NCBI RefSeq assembly: GCF_000344805.1
Contig: NC_020453.1
Span: forward strand, 1-64,000
Direction: 5' to 3'
Source of the DNA: Bradyrhizobium oligotrophicum S58
GTDB lineage: Bacteria; Pseudomonadota; Alphaproteobacteria; Rhizobiales; Xanthobacteraceae
Length of the DNA stretch: 64,000 nt
Shown: positions 49,297 through 57,215 of the stretch, one piece after another
How the letters are laid out: the number at the start of each line of letters is the position of its first letter
How positions within the stretch are numbered: the stretch's first letter is position 1
Position numbers and translations under genes: made by a program
Notes under the pieces: generated by a model
Databases searched by the model: none
Told to the model about the DNA's origin: nothing
What the model saw: the letters and a program-made list of their open reading frames with translations, nothing else

Positions 49297-50454
49297 ATGG
49301 CCGATTCCGAGCCCATCCACGACAATCCGCGCAACACGCGCAACCTGCCGGCCGTGGTGCCGCCCTCCGAACTCGGCCGCTCGCCGAGCGAGAGCTGGCT
49401 ATTGCGCGCGCTGCGCAATCTGTTCGGCTGGAAGGGCGGCGGATCGGTGCGCGACGATCTGCAGGTCGTGCTCGACGCCTCCACGCCGGACGACATCGGC
49501 TTCTCCGCGGTCGAGCGCACGCTGTTGCGCAACATCCTCGACCTGCACGAGCGGCGGATCGCCGATGTGATGGTGCATCGCGCTGACATCGTCGCTGTCA
49601 GGCGCGACATCACGCTCGGCGAACTGATGAGCCTGTTCGAGAGTGCCTCGCATTCGCGGCTCGTCGTCTACAACGATACGCTCGACGACCCCGAAGGCAT
49701 GGTGCACATCCGCGACCTGCTCGCCTACACGACCGCACAGGCGCGCGTGTCCGATGAGGTGAAGGCGCGGCGCAAGAAGCCGCTGCCGGCCGGTCTCGAC
49801 CTCAAGGCGGTCGATCTGTCGATGCCGCTGTTCGAGGCCAACATCATCCGCAAGCTGCTCTACGTGCCGCCATCGATGCGCGCGATCGACCTGTTGGCGC
49901 AGATGCAGGCCTCGCGCATCCATCTGGCTCTGGTGGTCGACGAATATGGCGGCACCGACGGGCTGGTTTCGATGGAGGACATCGTCGAGCAGATCGTCGG
50001 CGAGATCGACGACGAGCACGACAGCGACGAGCCGCCGGCGATCATGCGGCAGGCCGACAACGCCTTCATCGCGGATGCCCGCGCCAGCCTCGACGACGTC
50101 CGCCGGGTGATCGGCGAAGATTTCGTGACCGGAGAGGCCGGCGAGGGCGTCGAGACCCTGGGCGGCTATCTCGTCAACCATGTCGGCCGGCTGCCGGTGC
50201 GCGGCGAGCTGATCTCCGGCCCAGGCAATTTCGAGGTCGAGGTGCTCGACGCCGACCCGCGCCGGGTCAAGCGCCTGCGCATTGCACCGCGCAAGGAGCG
50301 GCCGATCCCGCGCCCGCCGCGCGAGAGCCGGCGCCGCGAGACCGCGCCGGAGATCGGCGGGCAAACCGAGGCGCCGCGGTCTGTGGGGGTCGACCCGGCC
50401 GCAAACGGCGAGGACAACAACCCGCCACAAGGCGACGGAGCGAGCTCGCAGTGA
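49297..50454 (+). CDS. CorC/HlyC family CBS-domain protein
   Basis: The 385-aa protein has a CBS pair (residues about 75-205, VMVHRADIVAVRRDITLGEL to LVSMEDIVEQIVG) and a C-terminal transporter-associated CorC domain (AFIADARASLDDVRRVIG). It lacks a DUF21 membrane domain, so it is the soluble CorC type, implicated in magnesium/cobalt homeostasis or envelope stability. The C-terminal 60 residues are Pro/Arg-rich and probably disordered. ATG 49297 follows the ybeY stop by 2 bp. Its stop overlaps the lnt GTG. Confidence 0.92.
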   Translation: MADSEPIHDNPRNTRNLPAVVPPSELGRSPSESWLLRALRNLFGWKGGGSVRDDLQVVLDASTPDDIGFSAVERTLLRNILDLHERRIADVMVHRADIVAVRRDITLGELMSLFESASHSRLVVYNDTLDDPEGMVHIRDLLAYTTAQARVSDEVKARRKKPLPAGLDLKAVDLSMPLFEANIIRKLLYVPPSMRAIDLLAQMQASRIHLALVVDEYGGTDGLVSMEDIVEQIVGEIDDEHDSDEPPAIMRQADNAFIADARASLDDVRRVIGEDFVTGEAGEGVETLGGYLVNHVGRLPVRGELISGPGNFEVEVLDADPRRVKRLRIAPRKERPIPRPPRESRRRETAPEIGGQTEAPRSVGVDPAANGEDNNPPQGDGASSQ

Positions 50455-52061
50455 TCCGCCCCATGATGATCCGCGGCCTCGCCCTCGGCGTCGTTCTGGC
50501 CTGGGGCTGGAAGCGCGCTGCGATCGCGCTCGCCGCAGGCGCCTTGTCATCGCTGGCGATGGCCCCGTTCAATGCGTGGCCGGTGCTCGCGATCAGCTTC
50601 CCGGTGCTGGTCTGGCTGATCGATGGCGCGGCGGCTGGACGACGACGCGGCATCCCCGCCGCAGCCTTCGCCGGCTTCTGCTTCGGCCTCGGCTATTTCG
50701 TGCCCGGCCTGTACTGGATCGGCAACGCATTCCTGGTCGATGCCGATACGTTCGCCTGGCTGATGCCGTTCGCGGTGCTCGGGCTGCCGGCCTATCTCGC
50801 GCTGTTCCCTGCGCTTGGCTTCGCCTTGGCCCGGTTAATCTGGACGCGCGATGCAACCCGCATCCTGGCGCTGGCGGCGTGCCTGACCGCCAGCGAATGG
50901 CTGCGCGGCCATGCCCTGACCGGCTTCCCCTGGAACAGCTTCGGCTACGCCCTCTCCCAGCCGCTCGCATTGGCGCAATCCGCCTCGCTGATCGGGTTGT
51001 GGGGGATGACGTTCCTGACGATCGCGATCTTCGCCAGCCCCGCGGTGCTGATCGACGGCAAGACGTGGCGCGCCGCCTGGCGGGCGCCAGCTGCAGCCGC
51101 CGCGCTGCTGGTTCTTATGGGCGTGTTCGGCGCCGTCCGGCTCGGCCTGCATCCGACGGCCTTCGTCGCCGATCTGAAGCTGCGGATCATGCAGCCCAAC
51201 CTGCAGCAGGACGTGAAATTCAATTACGGCGCCAAGGCCGAGGTGATGCGCCGCTATCTGGCGCTGTCCGACCGCGCCGCAGGCCCGAAAGCCACCGGCG
51301 TTCGCGACACCAACATCCTGATCTGGCCGGAATCCGCGTTCCCGTTCTTCCTGACCCGCGAGGCGGACGCGATGGGCCAGATTGCCGACCTGCTGTCGCC
51401 GGGCACCGTGCTGATCACAGGTTCGGTCCGCGCCCCCGACGGCCCGCGCAACGTGCCAATCACTCGGGCCTACAACTCGATCTATGTCATCGATCATGAC
51501 GGCACCGTGCTGTCGGTCTACGACAAGCTCCATCTGGTCCCGTTCGGCGAGTTCCTGCCGTTCCAGAATCTGATGGAGCGGATCGGGCTGGAGCAGCTGA
51601 CCCGGGTTCAGGGCGGTTTCATACCCGGTACCGCGCGACGCAACCTGGACGTGCCACACGCACCGCGTGTTCTTCCTTTGATCTGCTACGAAGCGATCTT
51701 TCCGAGCGACAGCGTTCCTGCGGACGAACGACCCGGCTGGATCGTCAACCTAACAAACGATGGCTGGTTCGGCATTTCGACCGGTCCTCATCAGCATCTA
51801 CAGCAGGCGCAGTGGCGCGCCATCGAACAAGGCCTGCCATTAGTTCGATCTGCGAACACTGGAATCTCCGCAGTGATCGATCCTGTCGGCCGTATTGTCG
51901 CGCAATTAACCCTTGGTGCAGAAGGCGTGCTCGATTCCACGCTGCCTGTTGCGCTGCAGCCCACTGTTTACGCGAGGCTCGGCGACATTCCGGCCGCGAT
52001 CCTGTTAGTGCTCGCCCTGAGCACCGTAGTTCGCAGACGTGTTGCTCAAAAGCTTCCCTGA
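50451..52061 (+). CDS. lnt: Apolipoprotein N-acyltransferase
   Basis: Lnt adds the third acyl chain to lipoproteins in the inner membrane. The 536-aa protein has about seven N-terminal membrane segments, then a nitrilase-like periplasmic domain with triad Glu in WPESAFPFF, Lys in YDKLHLVPFGE and Cys in LICYEAIF. GTG 50451 overlaps the corC stop; ATG 50463 is a plausible alternative. Codons after about 51650 end in A/T more often than earlier ones. In Sinorhizobium the lnt homologue (actA) is required for acid tolerance and lies beside phrR. Confidence 0.95.
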   Translation: MIRPMMIRGLALGVVLAWGWKRAAIALAAGALSSLAMAPFNAWPVLAISFPVLVWLIDGAAAGRRRGIPAAAFAGFCFGLGYFVPGLYWIGNAFLVDADTFAWLMPFAVLGLPAYLALFPALGFALARLIWTRDATRILALAACLTASEWLRGHALTGFPWNSFGYALSQPLALAQSASLIGLWGMTFLTIAIFASPAVLIDGKTWRAAWRAPAAAAALLVLMGVFGAVRLGLHPTAFVADLKLRIMQPNLQQDVKFNYGAKAEVMRRYLALSDRAAGPKATGVRDTNILIWPESAFPFFLTREADAMGQIADLLSPGTVLITGSVRAPDGPRNVPITRAYNSIYVIDHDGTVLSVYDKLHLVPFGEFLPFQNLMERIGLEQLTRVQGGFIPGTARRNLDVPHAPRVLPLICYEAIFPSDSVPADERPGWIVNLTNDGWFGISTGPHQHLQQAQWRAIEQGLPLVRSANTGISAVIDPVGRIVAQLTLGAEGVLDSTLPVALQPTVYARLGDIPAAILLVLALSTVVRRRVAQKLP

Positions 52062-52106
52062 CGACAGCAAGATCTCGATTCTTTCCGGGTCCGTAAGATT
52101 TTTTTT

Positions 52107-52134
52107 GACAAGCAAAACTCCAAGTGTTGACAGA
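52107..52134 (+). promoter_or_regulatory. Two TTGACA hexamers between lnt and the phrR-like gene
   Basis: Perfect -35-like TTGACA occurs at 52107-52112 (after eight T's) and 52129-52134. Neither has a convincing -10 at 17 bp, so promoter function is only possible. The region 52062-52293 is A/T-richer than neighbouring genes and has no gene. Confidence 0.4.
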
Positions 52135-52293
52135 TAGCTGCTGCAATTCGCATTCTCGCGCGGCAGCATGAGCCGTCCAGTTGGTTGCTCGACCATCTTT
52201 CGTTAGTACACATGCGAGCAGAAATTGACGGTGTGAGCGCCTGAGGCATACTGCGACCGCCTCGTTCCGAGGCCCATTCTAAGGAGTTGAGAG

Positions 52294-52710
52294 ATGTCGA
52301 CGAAAGCGCCCAACCCTGTTGACAAGCACGTCGGCAGCCGGGTGCGGATGCGCCGTATCATGTTGGGCATGAGCCAGGAAAAACTCGGTGAGGCTCTCGG
52401 ACTCACGTTCCAGCAGATACAGAAGTACGAAAAAGGCACCAATCGAGTCGGCGCCAGCCGGATCCAGCAGATCTCCGAAGTTCTGCAGATCCCTGTCTCC
52501 TTCCTGTTCGAAGGGGTCCCGAGTGGCGGGACCAACGGTGAAGCTTTCGGCGAAGGCGCCTCTCCGGCCTATGTGTCTGATTTTCTGGCAACCTCCGAAG
52601 GACTGGCGTTGACCCGCGCGTTCACGCGGATCCACGATTCCAAGCTCCGTCGCAGCATCGTCGACCTGGTCGAGCAGATTGCTGATCGCGAGGCGCCGGA
52701 AGAGGGCTAA
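52294..52710 (+). CDS. XRE-family transcriptional regulator, PhrR-like
   Basis: The 138-aa protein has a Cro/CI-type helix-turn-helix in residues about 15-72 (MSQEKLGEALGLTFQQIQKYEKG) and a helical C-terminal region. It matches the rhizobial PhrR-like family, of which the Sinorhizobium phrR gene is acid-inducible and adjoins actA (lnt). AAGGAG precedes ATG 52294 with ideal spacing. Its targets are unknown. A hairpin with a tandem repeat follows the stop by 19 bp. Confidence 0.93.
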   Translation: MSTKAPNPVDKHVGSRVRMRRIMLGMSQEKLGEALGLTFQQIQKYEKGTNRVGASRIQQISEVLQIPVSFLFEGVPSGGTNGEAFGEGASPAYVSDFLATSEGLALTRAFTRIHDSKLRRSIVDLVEQIADREAPEEG

Positions 52711-53055
52711 CAGAGCCAGCTGATGCGCTGGCGCTGACATTCCTATCGCGGATCTCTCATATGAATGTCTCTCATATGAATGTCAGCGCCTCGGGGGGCC
52801 ATGAGCTGGGCGAGCTTTGCGGACGCACCACCGGTCGCGTTCCGCGAGGCCAATGAGCGATAGACAGGCTCGATCACGACCGATAGAGCGCGATGGCTCC
52901 CCTCTGGGAAACGCTGTCGCGCTCTAAATCATTTTGTGCGCATGTGGCCCCTGGAACCAGGCAGCGCGCCGGCGACGGGGCTCGCGAAAACGCGCGGCCA
53001 GCGCCACCCTCCACCGCTACCATTCAGTAACCATCAAGAACTGCTCGCAAAACGC
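52711..53055. repeat. Gap with a 13-bp inverted repeat enclosing a 15-bp tandem repeat
   Basis: GGCGCTGACATTC (52730-52742) and GAATGTCAGCGCC (52778-52790) are exact complements. Inside lie two identical copies of TCTCTCATATGAATG (52753-52767, 52768-52782), the second overlapping the right arm by 5 bp. No T-run follows. The remainder (52791-53055) shows no gene. In related genomes I would expect metK at this location. Confidence 0.8.
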
Positions 53056-54186
53056 ATGATCGTCAGCAACAATCCGTTCGATAGTCGCACAATCCTCGAA
53101 GGCATCCGCCAATGGGTGGAGATCGAGACGCCCACCGAGGCGCCCGATCAGGTCAACCGGCTGGCCTCTCTGGTCGCAGACGGCTATCGCGGGCTCGATG
53201 CCGTGATCGAGCGGATCGCCGGTCGCGACGGTTGCGGGGACCATCTGCTCGTGCGCTCGTCGTGGGGACAGGATGAGCCGGGCATCCTGGTCCTCAGCCA
53301 TCTCGACACAGTGCATCCGCTCGGCTTCATCCAGCGCCTGCCGTTCTCGATCGACGGCGACGTCGCATTCGGCCCCGGGATCTACGACATGAAGGGCGGC
53401 GCGTATCTCGCCTATCACGCCTTCCGCCAGCTCTGCGCCGCGGGCGAGCGATCACCGCTCGGCATTACTCATTTGTTCGTCTCGGACGAAGAGATCGGAA
53501 GCCCGACTTCGCGCGCGCTGATCGAGGAGGAAGGCCGCAAGGCCAAATATGTTCTGGTGACGGAGCCGGCGCGCGACGGCGGCAAGATCGTCACCGGGCG
53601 CAAGGGCGTGGCGCGCTTCGATGTTGCGATCCGCGGCGTGCCCGCTCATGCCGGCGCCCGCCCGCAGGACGGCCGCAGTGCGATCCGCGAACTCGCCAAC
53701 GTCATTCACACGCTGGAGGCGCTCAACGATCCCGCGCGCGGCATCACGGTGAATGTCGGCGTGGTCCGCGGCGGCACGCGCCCCAACGTGATTGCTGAAG
53801 AAGCCCATGCAGAGGTCGATGCACGGCTGCCGACGCCTGCGGACGCCGACGAAATCGTGCCCAAGATTCTCGGCCTCACGTCGCGCAGCGAGGGTGTCAC
53901 CGTCGCCGTCACAGGCGAAGTCAACAGGCCGCCTTACGTGAAGGGCAATGCCGGCGCTGCGCTGTTCGAGCATGCGAGGTCGCTCGCCGAGGAGATCGGC
54001 TTCGAGCTCGCCGACACCTATACGGGCGGGGGCTCCGACGGCAATTTCACCGCACCGTTCACGGCGACGCTCGATGGACTCGGCGTCGACGGCAAGGGCG
54101 CGCATACGCATTACGAGCAGATGTACATCTCGTCCATCGAGCCGCGGACGCGGCTGCTCCACCGTCTCTATCAGACCCTGCGATGA
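53056..54186 (+). CDS. M20 family metallopeptidase, carboxypeptidase G2-like
   Basis: The 376-aa di-zinc enzyme has all expected ligands: His/Asp in LSHLDTVHP, bridging Asp in YDMKGG, Glu-Glu in SDEEIGS, Glu in VTEPA and His in KGAHTHYEQ. The lid domain is residues about 175-285. Carboxypeptidase G2 relatives remove C-terminal glutamate from folates or acyl-amino acids; the substrate here is unknown. ATG 53056 (MIVSNNPFDSRT) is the family-like start. The stop overlaps trmB as ATGA. Confidence 0.93.
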   Translation: MIVSNNPFDSRTILEGIRQWVEIETPTEAPDQVNRLASLVADGYRGLDAVIERIAGRDGCGDHLLVRSSWGQDEPGILVLSHLDTVHPLGFIQRLPFSIDGDVAFGPGIYDMKGGAYLAYHAFRQLCAAGERSPLGITHLFVSDEEIGSPTSRALIEEEGRKAKYVLVTEPARDGGKIVTGRKGVARFDVAIRGVPAHAGARPQDGRSAIRELANVIHTLEALNDPARGITVNVGVVRGGTRPNVIAEEAHAEVDARLPTPADADEIVPKILGLTSRSEGVTVAVTGEVNRPPYVKGNAGAALFEHARSLAEEIGFELADTYTGGGSDGNFTAPFTATLDGLGVDGKGAHTHYEQMYISSIEPRTRLLHRLYQTLR

Positions 54187-54917
54187 GCGCCGCGATCACC
54201 ATGCCCGTCGATGACGATCCCACCGATCCTGAGGCCGCGCATCGTCAGGGCTCGTTCTTCGGCCGGCGCAAGGGCCACAAGCTGCGCGCGCATCAGGCCG
54301 ACCTGGTCGAGAACCTGCTGCCGCACCTGGCGCTCGATCTCACCTCTCCGGCTGATGCCGTGCTGCCTTCGCTTTACGATCCGCCGGCGGAGGCGCTGCG
54401 GCTCGAGATCGGATTCGGCGGCGGCGAACACCTCGCGGCCGAAGCCAAGGCGTTTCCGACGACCGGCTTCATCGGCTGCGAGCCCTATGTCAACGGCATG
54501 GCCAAGATCCTCGCCGCGATCGAGGCCGACAACATCAGCAATGTGAGACTGCTTGCGGGCGATGCTGCCGAGCTGCTCGCCTGGCTGCCGCCGCAGTCGC
54601 TGCAGCGGGTCGACCTGATCCATCCCGATCCCTGGCCGAAACGGCGCCACTGGAAACGCCGCTTCGTACAGGACGCCACGATCGTCGCGATGGCGCGCGC
54701 GATCAAACCCGGCGGCGAATTCCGCTTCGTCAGCGATATCGCCGACTATTGCGCCTGGACCCTGTGGCATCTGCTGCGCTCGCCCGACTTCGTGTGGACG
54801 GCCGAACGCGCCGACGACTGGCGCCTGCCGTGGCCAGGCTACACGATGACACGCTATGGCCGGAAAGCCACGCGCGAAGGCCGCGTTGCCAACTACCTGA
54901 TCTTCCGGCGACGCTGA
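54183..54917 (+). CDS. trmB: tRNA (guanine-N7-)-methyltransferase
   Basis: TrmB makes m7G46 in tRNA with SAM. The 244-aa Rossmann methyltransferase has EIGFGGGEHLA (SAM site) and DLIHPDPWPKRRHWKRRF (tRNA and catalytic region). It overlaps the M20 peptidase by 4 bp, so the two are translationally coupled although functionally unrelated. It is followed, convergently, by a DUF2336 gene. Confidence 0.96.
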   Translation: MSAAITMPVDDDPTDPEAAHRQGSFFGRRKGHKLRAHQADLVENLLPHLALDLTSPADAVLPSLYDPPAEALRLEIGFGGGEHLAAEAKAFPTTGFIGCEPYVNGMAKILAAIEADNISNVRLLAGDAAELLAWLPPQSLQRVDLIHPDPWPKRRHWKRRFVQDATIVAMARAIKPGGEFRFVSDIADYCAWTLWHLLRSPDFVWTAERADDWRLPWPGYTMTRYGRKATREGRVANYLIFRRR

Positions 54918-54938
54918 CGCGGCGTCGATGCCGAACGG

Positions 54939-56015
54939 TCAGTGCCGTGTCTTCCAGAACGCAACGACGCGCTCGGCCGTCGACGACAGCAGGCGCGCGT
55001 AGCTGACACGAATGGCGTCGATGTCACGCTGCGCCGGCACGCGCTTCGGCCCGAGGCGCAGCACGATCAGCGCATGCACGGTGTTCCAGTCGAGCCCGAT
55101 CGTGCGCCCGAGAATCAGAAGCGGATCGTGGCGATCGCCCGACACCAGCCGGTCGAGCGTCGCGATCTTCAATCCCGTCATCGGGGCCAGGGCCGCGATG
55201 ACTTCCTCGTATTTGTGCTCGCGCGCGAAGCCGAGCAGCACAGCCTCGTTCAGCGCTCCCGCTTCATAGAGCGATAGAATGGTCCGCTGCGCCGGCACGA
55301 AATTGCGCCTGCTGCCAGCCGCGCTCGCCGCATCGGTGAGCTCGGTCATGGCCTGTCGGATCTTGACCTGTTTCTCCGGTCCGACCACGTCGAACAGCCG
55401 CCGCTTGACGACGTCGAGCGCGCCGGCCAGCAACCGCTTCAGCTGATCGTCCGAGAGATCGTCGCGCTTGCCGACGGTCAACGTCAGTACACCGTCGAAT
55501 CCGGCGCGGTTGATCAGCTCGGAGTAGCCCCGCGGGGAAAATGCAGCACCATCGTTCGCGGCCGTCTGTCGCACCACGTCGCGATCGCCGCGGCGTACCA
55601 GCACGTCGGTCATGTCGGCCGAGAGCCGCGACCGCTCCGCCATCGCCAACAGATGACCTTGGCTCTTGCCTTGCGCGATCGCGATGAGAGCGCCGTCGTC
55701 GAGCACGGCAGACCGACGCAGCAGCGGTCCGGCGACCGCAAGCTCGTCGTCACGCGCGAGCTGGCCGACGACCGCGCGGGGCGCTTTGTCGAGGCGCGAC
55801 AGGCGCTCCGCCAAATCGATCCGTGTCGATCGATCCGCCAGCGGCACCAGATCGATCAGCAGGCCGTCGAACAGATTGATGTGCTCCGGGCGGAGCTTCG
55901 TCACACCTTCGAAGAACAGGTCGGCGATACGGCGCGTCGCCTCGACGCAGCGCTCGGCGTCGCCCTGCCTGACGATCCCGTCGAGTCCGGGGATCAGCGC
56001 GGTAGCGGGGGTCAT
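54939..56015 (-). CDS. DUF2336 domain protein
   Basis: The 358-aa helical protein belongs to DUF2336, an alphaproteobacterial family of HEAT-like repeats with unknown role. Segments such as DLFFEGVTKLRPEHINLFDGLL and the C-terminal RDIDAIRVSYARLLSSTAER are typical. No signal peptide or membrane segment. ATG 56015 (MTPATALIPGLDG) was chosen over an upstream start with an atypical N-terminus. Confidence 0.85.
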   Translation of the reverse strand: MTPATALIPGLDGIVRQGDAERCVEATRRIADLFFEGVTKLRPEHINLFDGLLIDLVPLADRSTRIDLAERLSRLDKAPRAVVGQLARDDELAVAGPLLRRSAVLDDGALIAIAQGKSQGHLLAMAERSRLSADMTDVLVRRGDRDVVRQTAANDGAAFSPRGYSELINRAGFDGVLTLTVGKRDDLSDDQLKRLLAGALDVVKRRLFDVVGPEKQVKIRQAMTELTDAASAAGSRRNFVPAQRTILSLYEAGALNEAVLLGFAREHKYEEVIAALAPMTGLKIATLDRLVSGDRHDPLLILGRTIGLDWNTVHALIVLRLGPKRVPAQRDIDAIRVSYARLLSSTAERVVAFWKTRH

Positions 56016-56243
56016 GAGGTCTACTCGGTACGCAACGCGACACATTTCCGTGCCCGTCCGCCCCGGGACGGCAAGGCTTCGGAGCAGCGCACGCAAACTC
56101 GCTTCATTTTTACGCGATCTTGGTGAATGAACGGTTATGTGCCCGCAAGATCCGGTCGGCCATCACGCGGGCACCGCGACCAAAAGACCGGCGGAAGAGC
56201 CGCGATTTTGAAGTTCCGGGCTCTGTTTGGGCCGAGACGGCTC

Positions 56244-56272
56244 TTGCCGTGAGGCGGCAAAGCGGCTATATC
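56244..56272 (+). promoter_or_regulatory. Promoter of the rimP-nusA-infB operon
   Basis: TTGCCG (56244-56249), a 17-bp spacer and TATATC (56267-56272) form a reasonable sigma-70-type promoter, placing the start near 56279. The leader to the rimP ATG would be about 160 nt and contains a terminator-like hairpin. Confidence 0.6.
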
Positions 56273-56311
56273 GGCGCCATCAGACATCATCTCATATACG
56301 ATCGCGTAGTG

Positions 56312-56345
56312 AGAGTGGGCCCTTCCGGACCCGCTCTTTTTTGTT
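56312..56345 (+). terminator. Intrinsic-terminator-like hairpin in the rimP leader
   Basis: AGAGTGGGCCC (56312-56322) and GGACCCGCTCT (56327-56337) pair with one G-U and one mismatch around loop TTCC. Six consecutive T's (56337-56342) follow, then GTT. It lies between the promoter and rimP, so it would stop transcription before the operon unless overridden: an attenuator layout. Confidence 0.75.
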
Positions 56346-56440
56346 ACCTGGATCGCTCCGCCGGCGGCGCGATCGGTCCGGTAAGCGCGGTCGGACAGGC
56401 CGAACGGCCCAAGCCAAGCAGACACACAATCGACGCCTCG

Positions 56441-57202
56441 ATGACGGAACCGACGTTCGCACCCGCTGACACCGACCTTCTGACCGAGCCTCGTCTCGTC
56501 GTCGAGCCGGGCGTCGCGGCGCGCGTGGCGGCGGTGGCCGATCCGGTGCTGCAGGGAATGGGATACCGCCTGGTGCGGATCCGCATCTCCGGCGAATCCG
56601 GCTGCACGGTCCAGGTGATGGCCGAGCGTCCCGACGGCACGATGCAGATCGAGGATTGCGAGGCGGTGTCGCGAGCGCTCTCGCCCGTGCTCGACATCGC
56701 CGATCCAATCGAACGTGCCTACCGGCTCGAGATCTCCTCGCCCGGCATCGACCGGCCGCTGGTCCGCCGTTCCGATTTCGATCGCCATATCGGTCATCTG
56801 GTCAAGATCGAGATGGCCGTGGCCTACCAGAATCGCAAACGCTTCCGCGGCATCATCGCCGGGGTCGAGGGCGACGGCGTGCGCATCGCCCGCGACGACG
56901 TGGCGAAGGACCAGGAAGTTGACGTCGTGCTACCCATGGCCGATATCGGCGATGCCAAGCTGGTGCTGACCGACGAGTTGATCGCCGAGTCCATGCGCCG
57001 CGGCAAGGCCGCCGAGCGCGAGAAGAAGCGCGACCTCGGATTGGCGCCACCGCTGGCGCCGCACGCCAAGCCGGCGGCCCAGGCCAAGCCGAAACCGAAG
57101 TTGAAGGACAAGCAGCCGGCCAAGAAGCCGTTGCCGACCAATACGAAAAAACATCGCCTCGCCGCCGATCGCGCGCGCAGAGGCGAGACCGATCCTGATT
57201 AG
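56441..57202 (+). CDS. rimP: Ribosome maturation factor RimP
   Basis: RimP helps assemble the 30S subunit. The 253-aa protein has the two-domain core (residues about 20-175, with [14 protein letters not shown] and [11 protein letters not shown]) and a long basic Lys/Pro/Ala-rich tail (about 190-253), common in alphaproteobacterial RimP and probably RNA-binding. ATG 56441 was chosen because the preceding codons run through the promoter and hairpin. nusA follows after 13 bp. Confidence 0.96.
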   Translation: MTEPTFAPADTDLLTEPRLVVEPGVAARVAAVADPVLQGMGYRLVRIRISGESGCTVQVMAERPDGTMQIEDCEAVSRALSPVLDIADPIERAYRLEISSPGIDRPLVRRSDFDRHIGHLVKIEMAVAYQNRKRFRGIIAGVEGDGVRIARDDVAKDQEVDVVLPMADIGDAKLVLTDELIAESMRRGKAAEREKKRDLGLAPPLAPHAKPAAQAKPKPKLKDKQPAKKPLPTNTKKHRLAADRARRGETDPD

Positions 57203-57215
57203 AGGAGACTGAACC

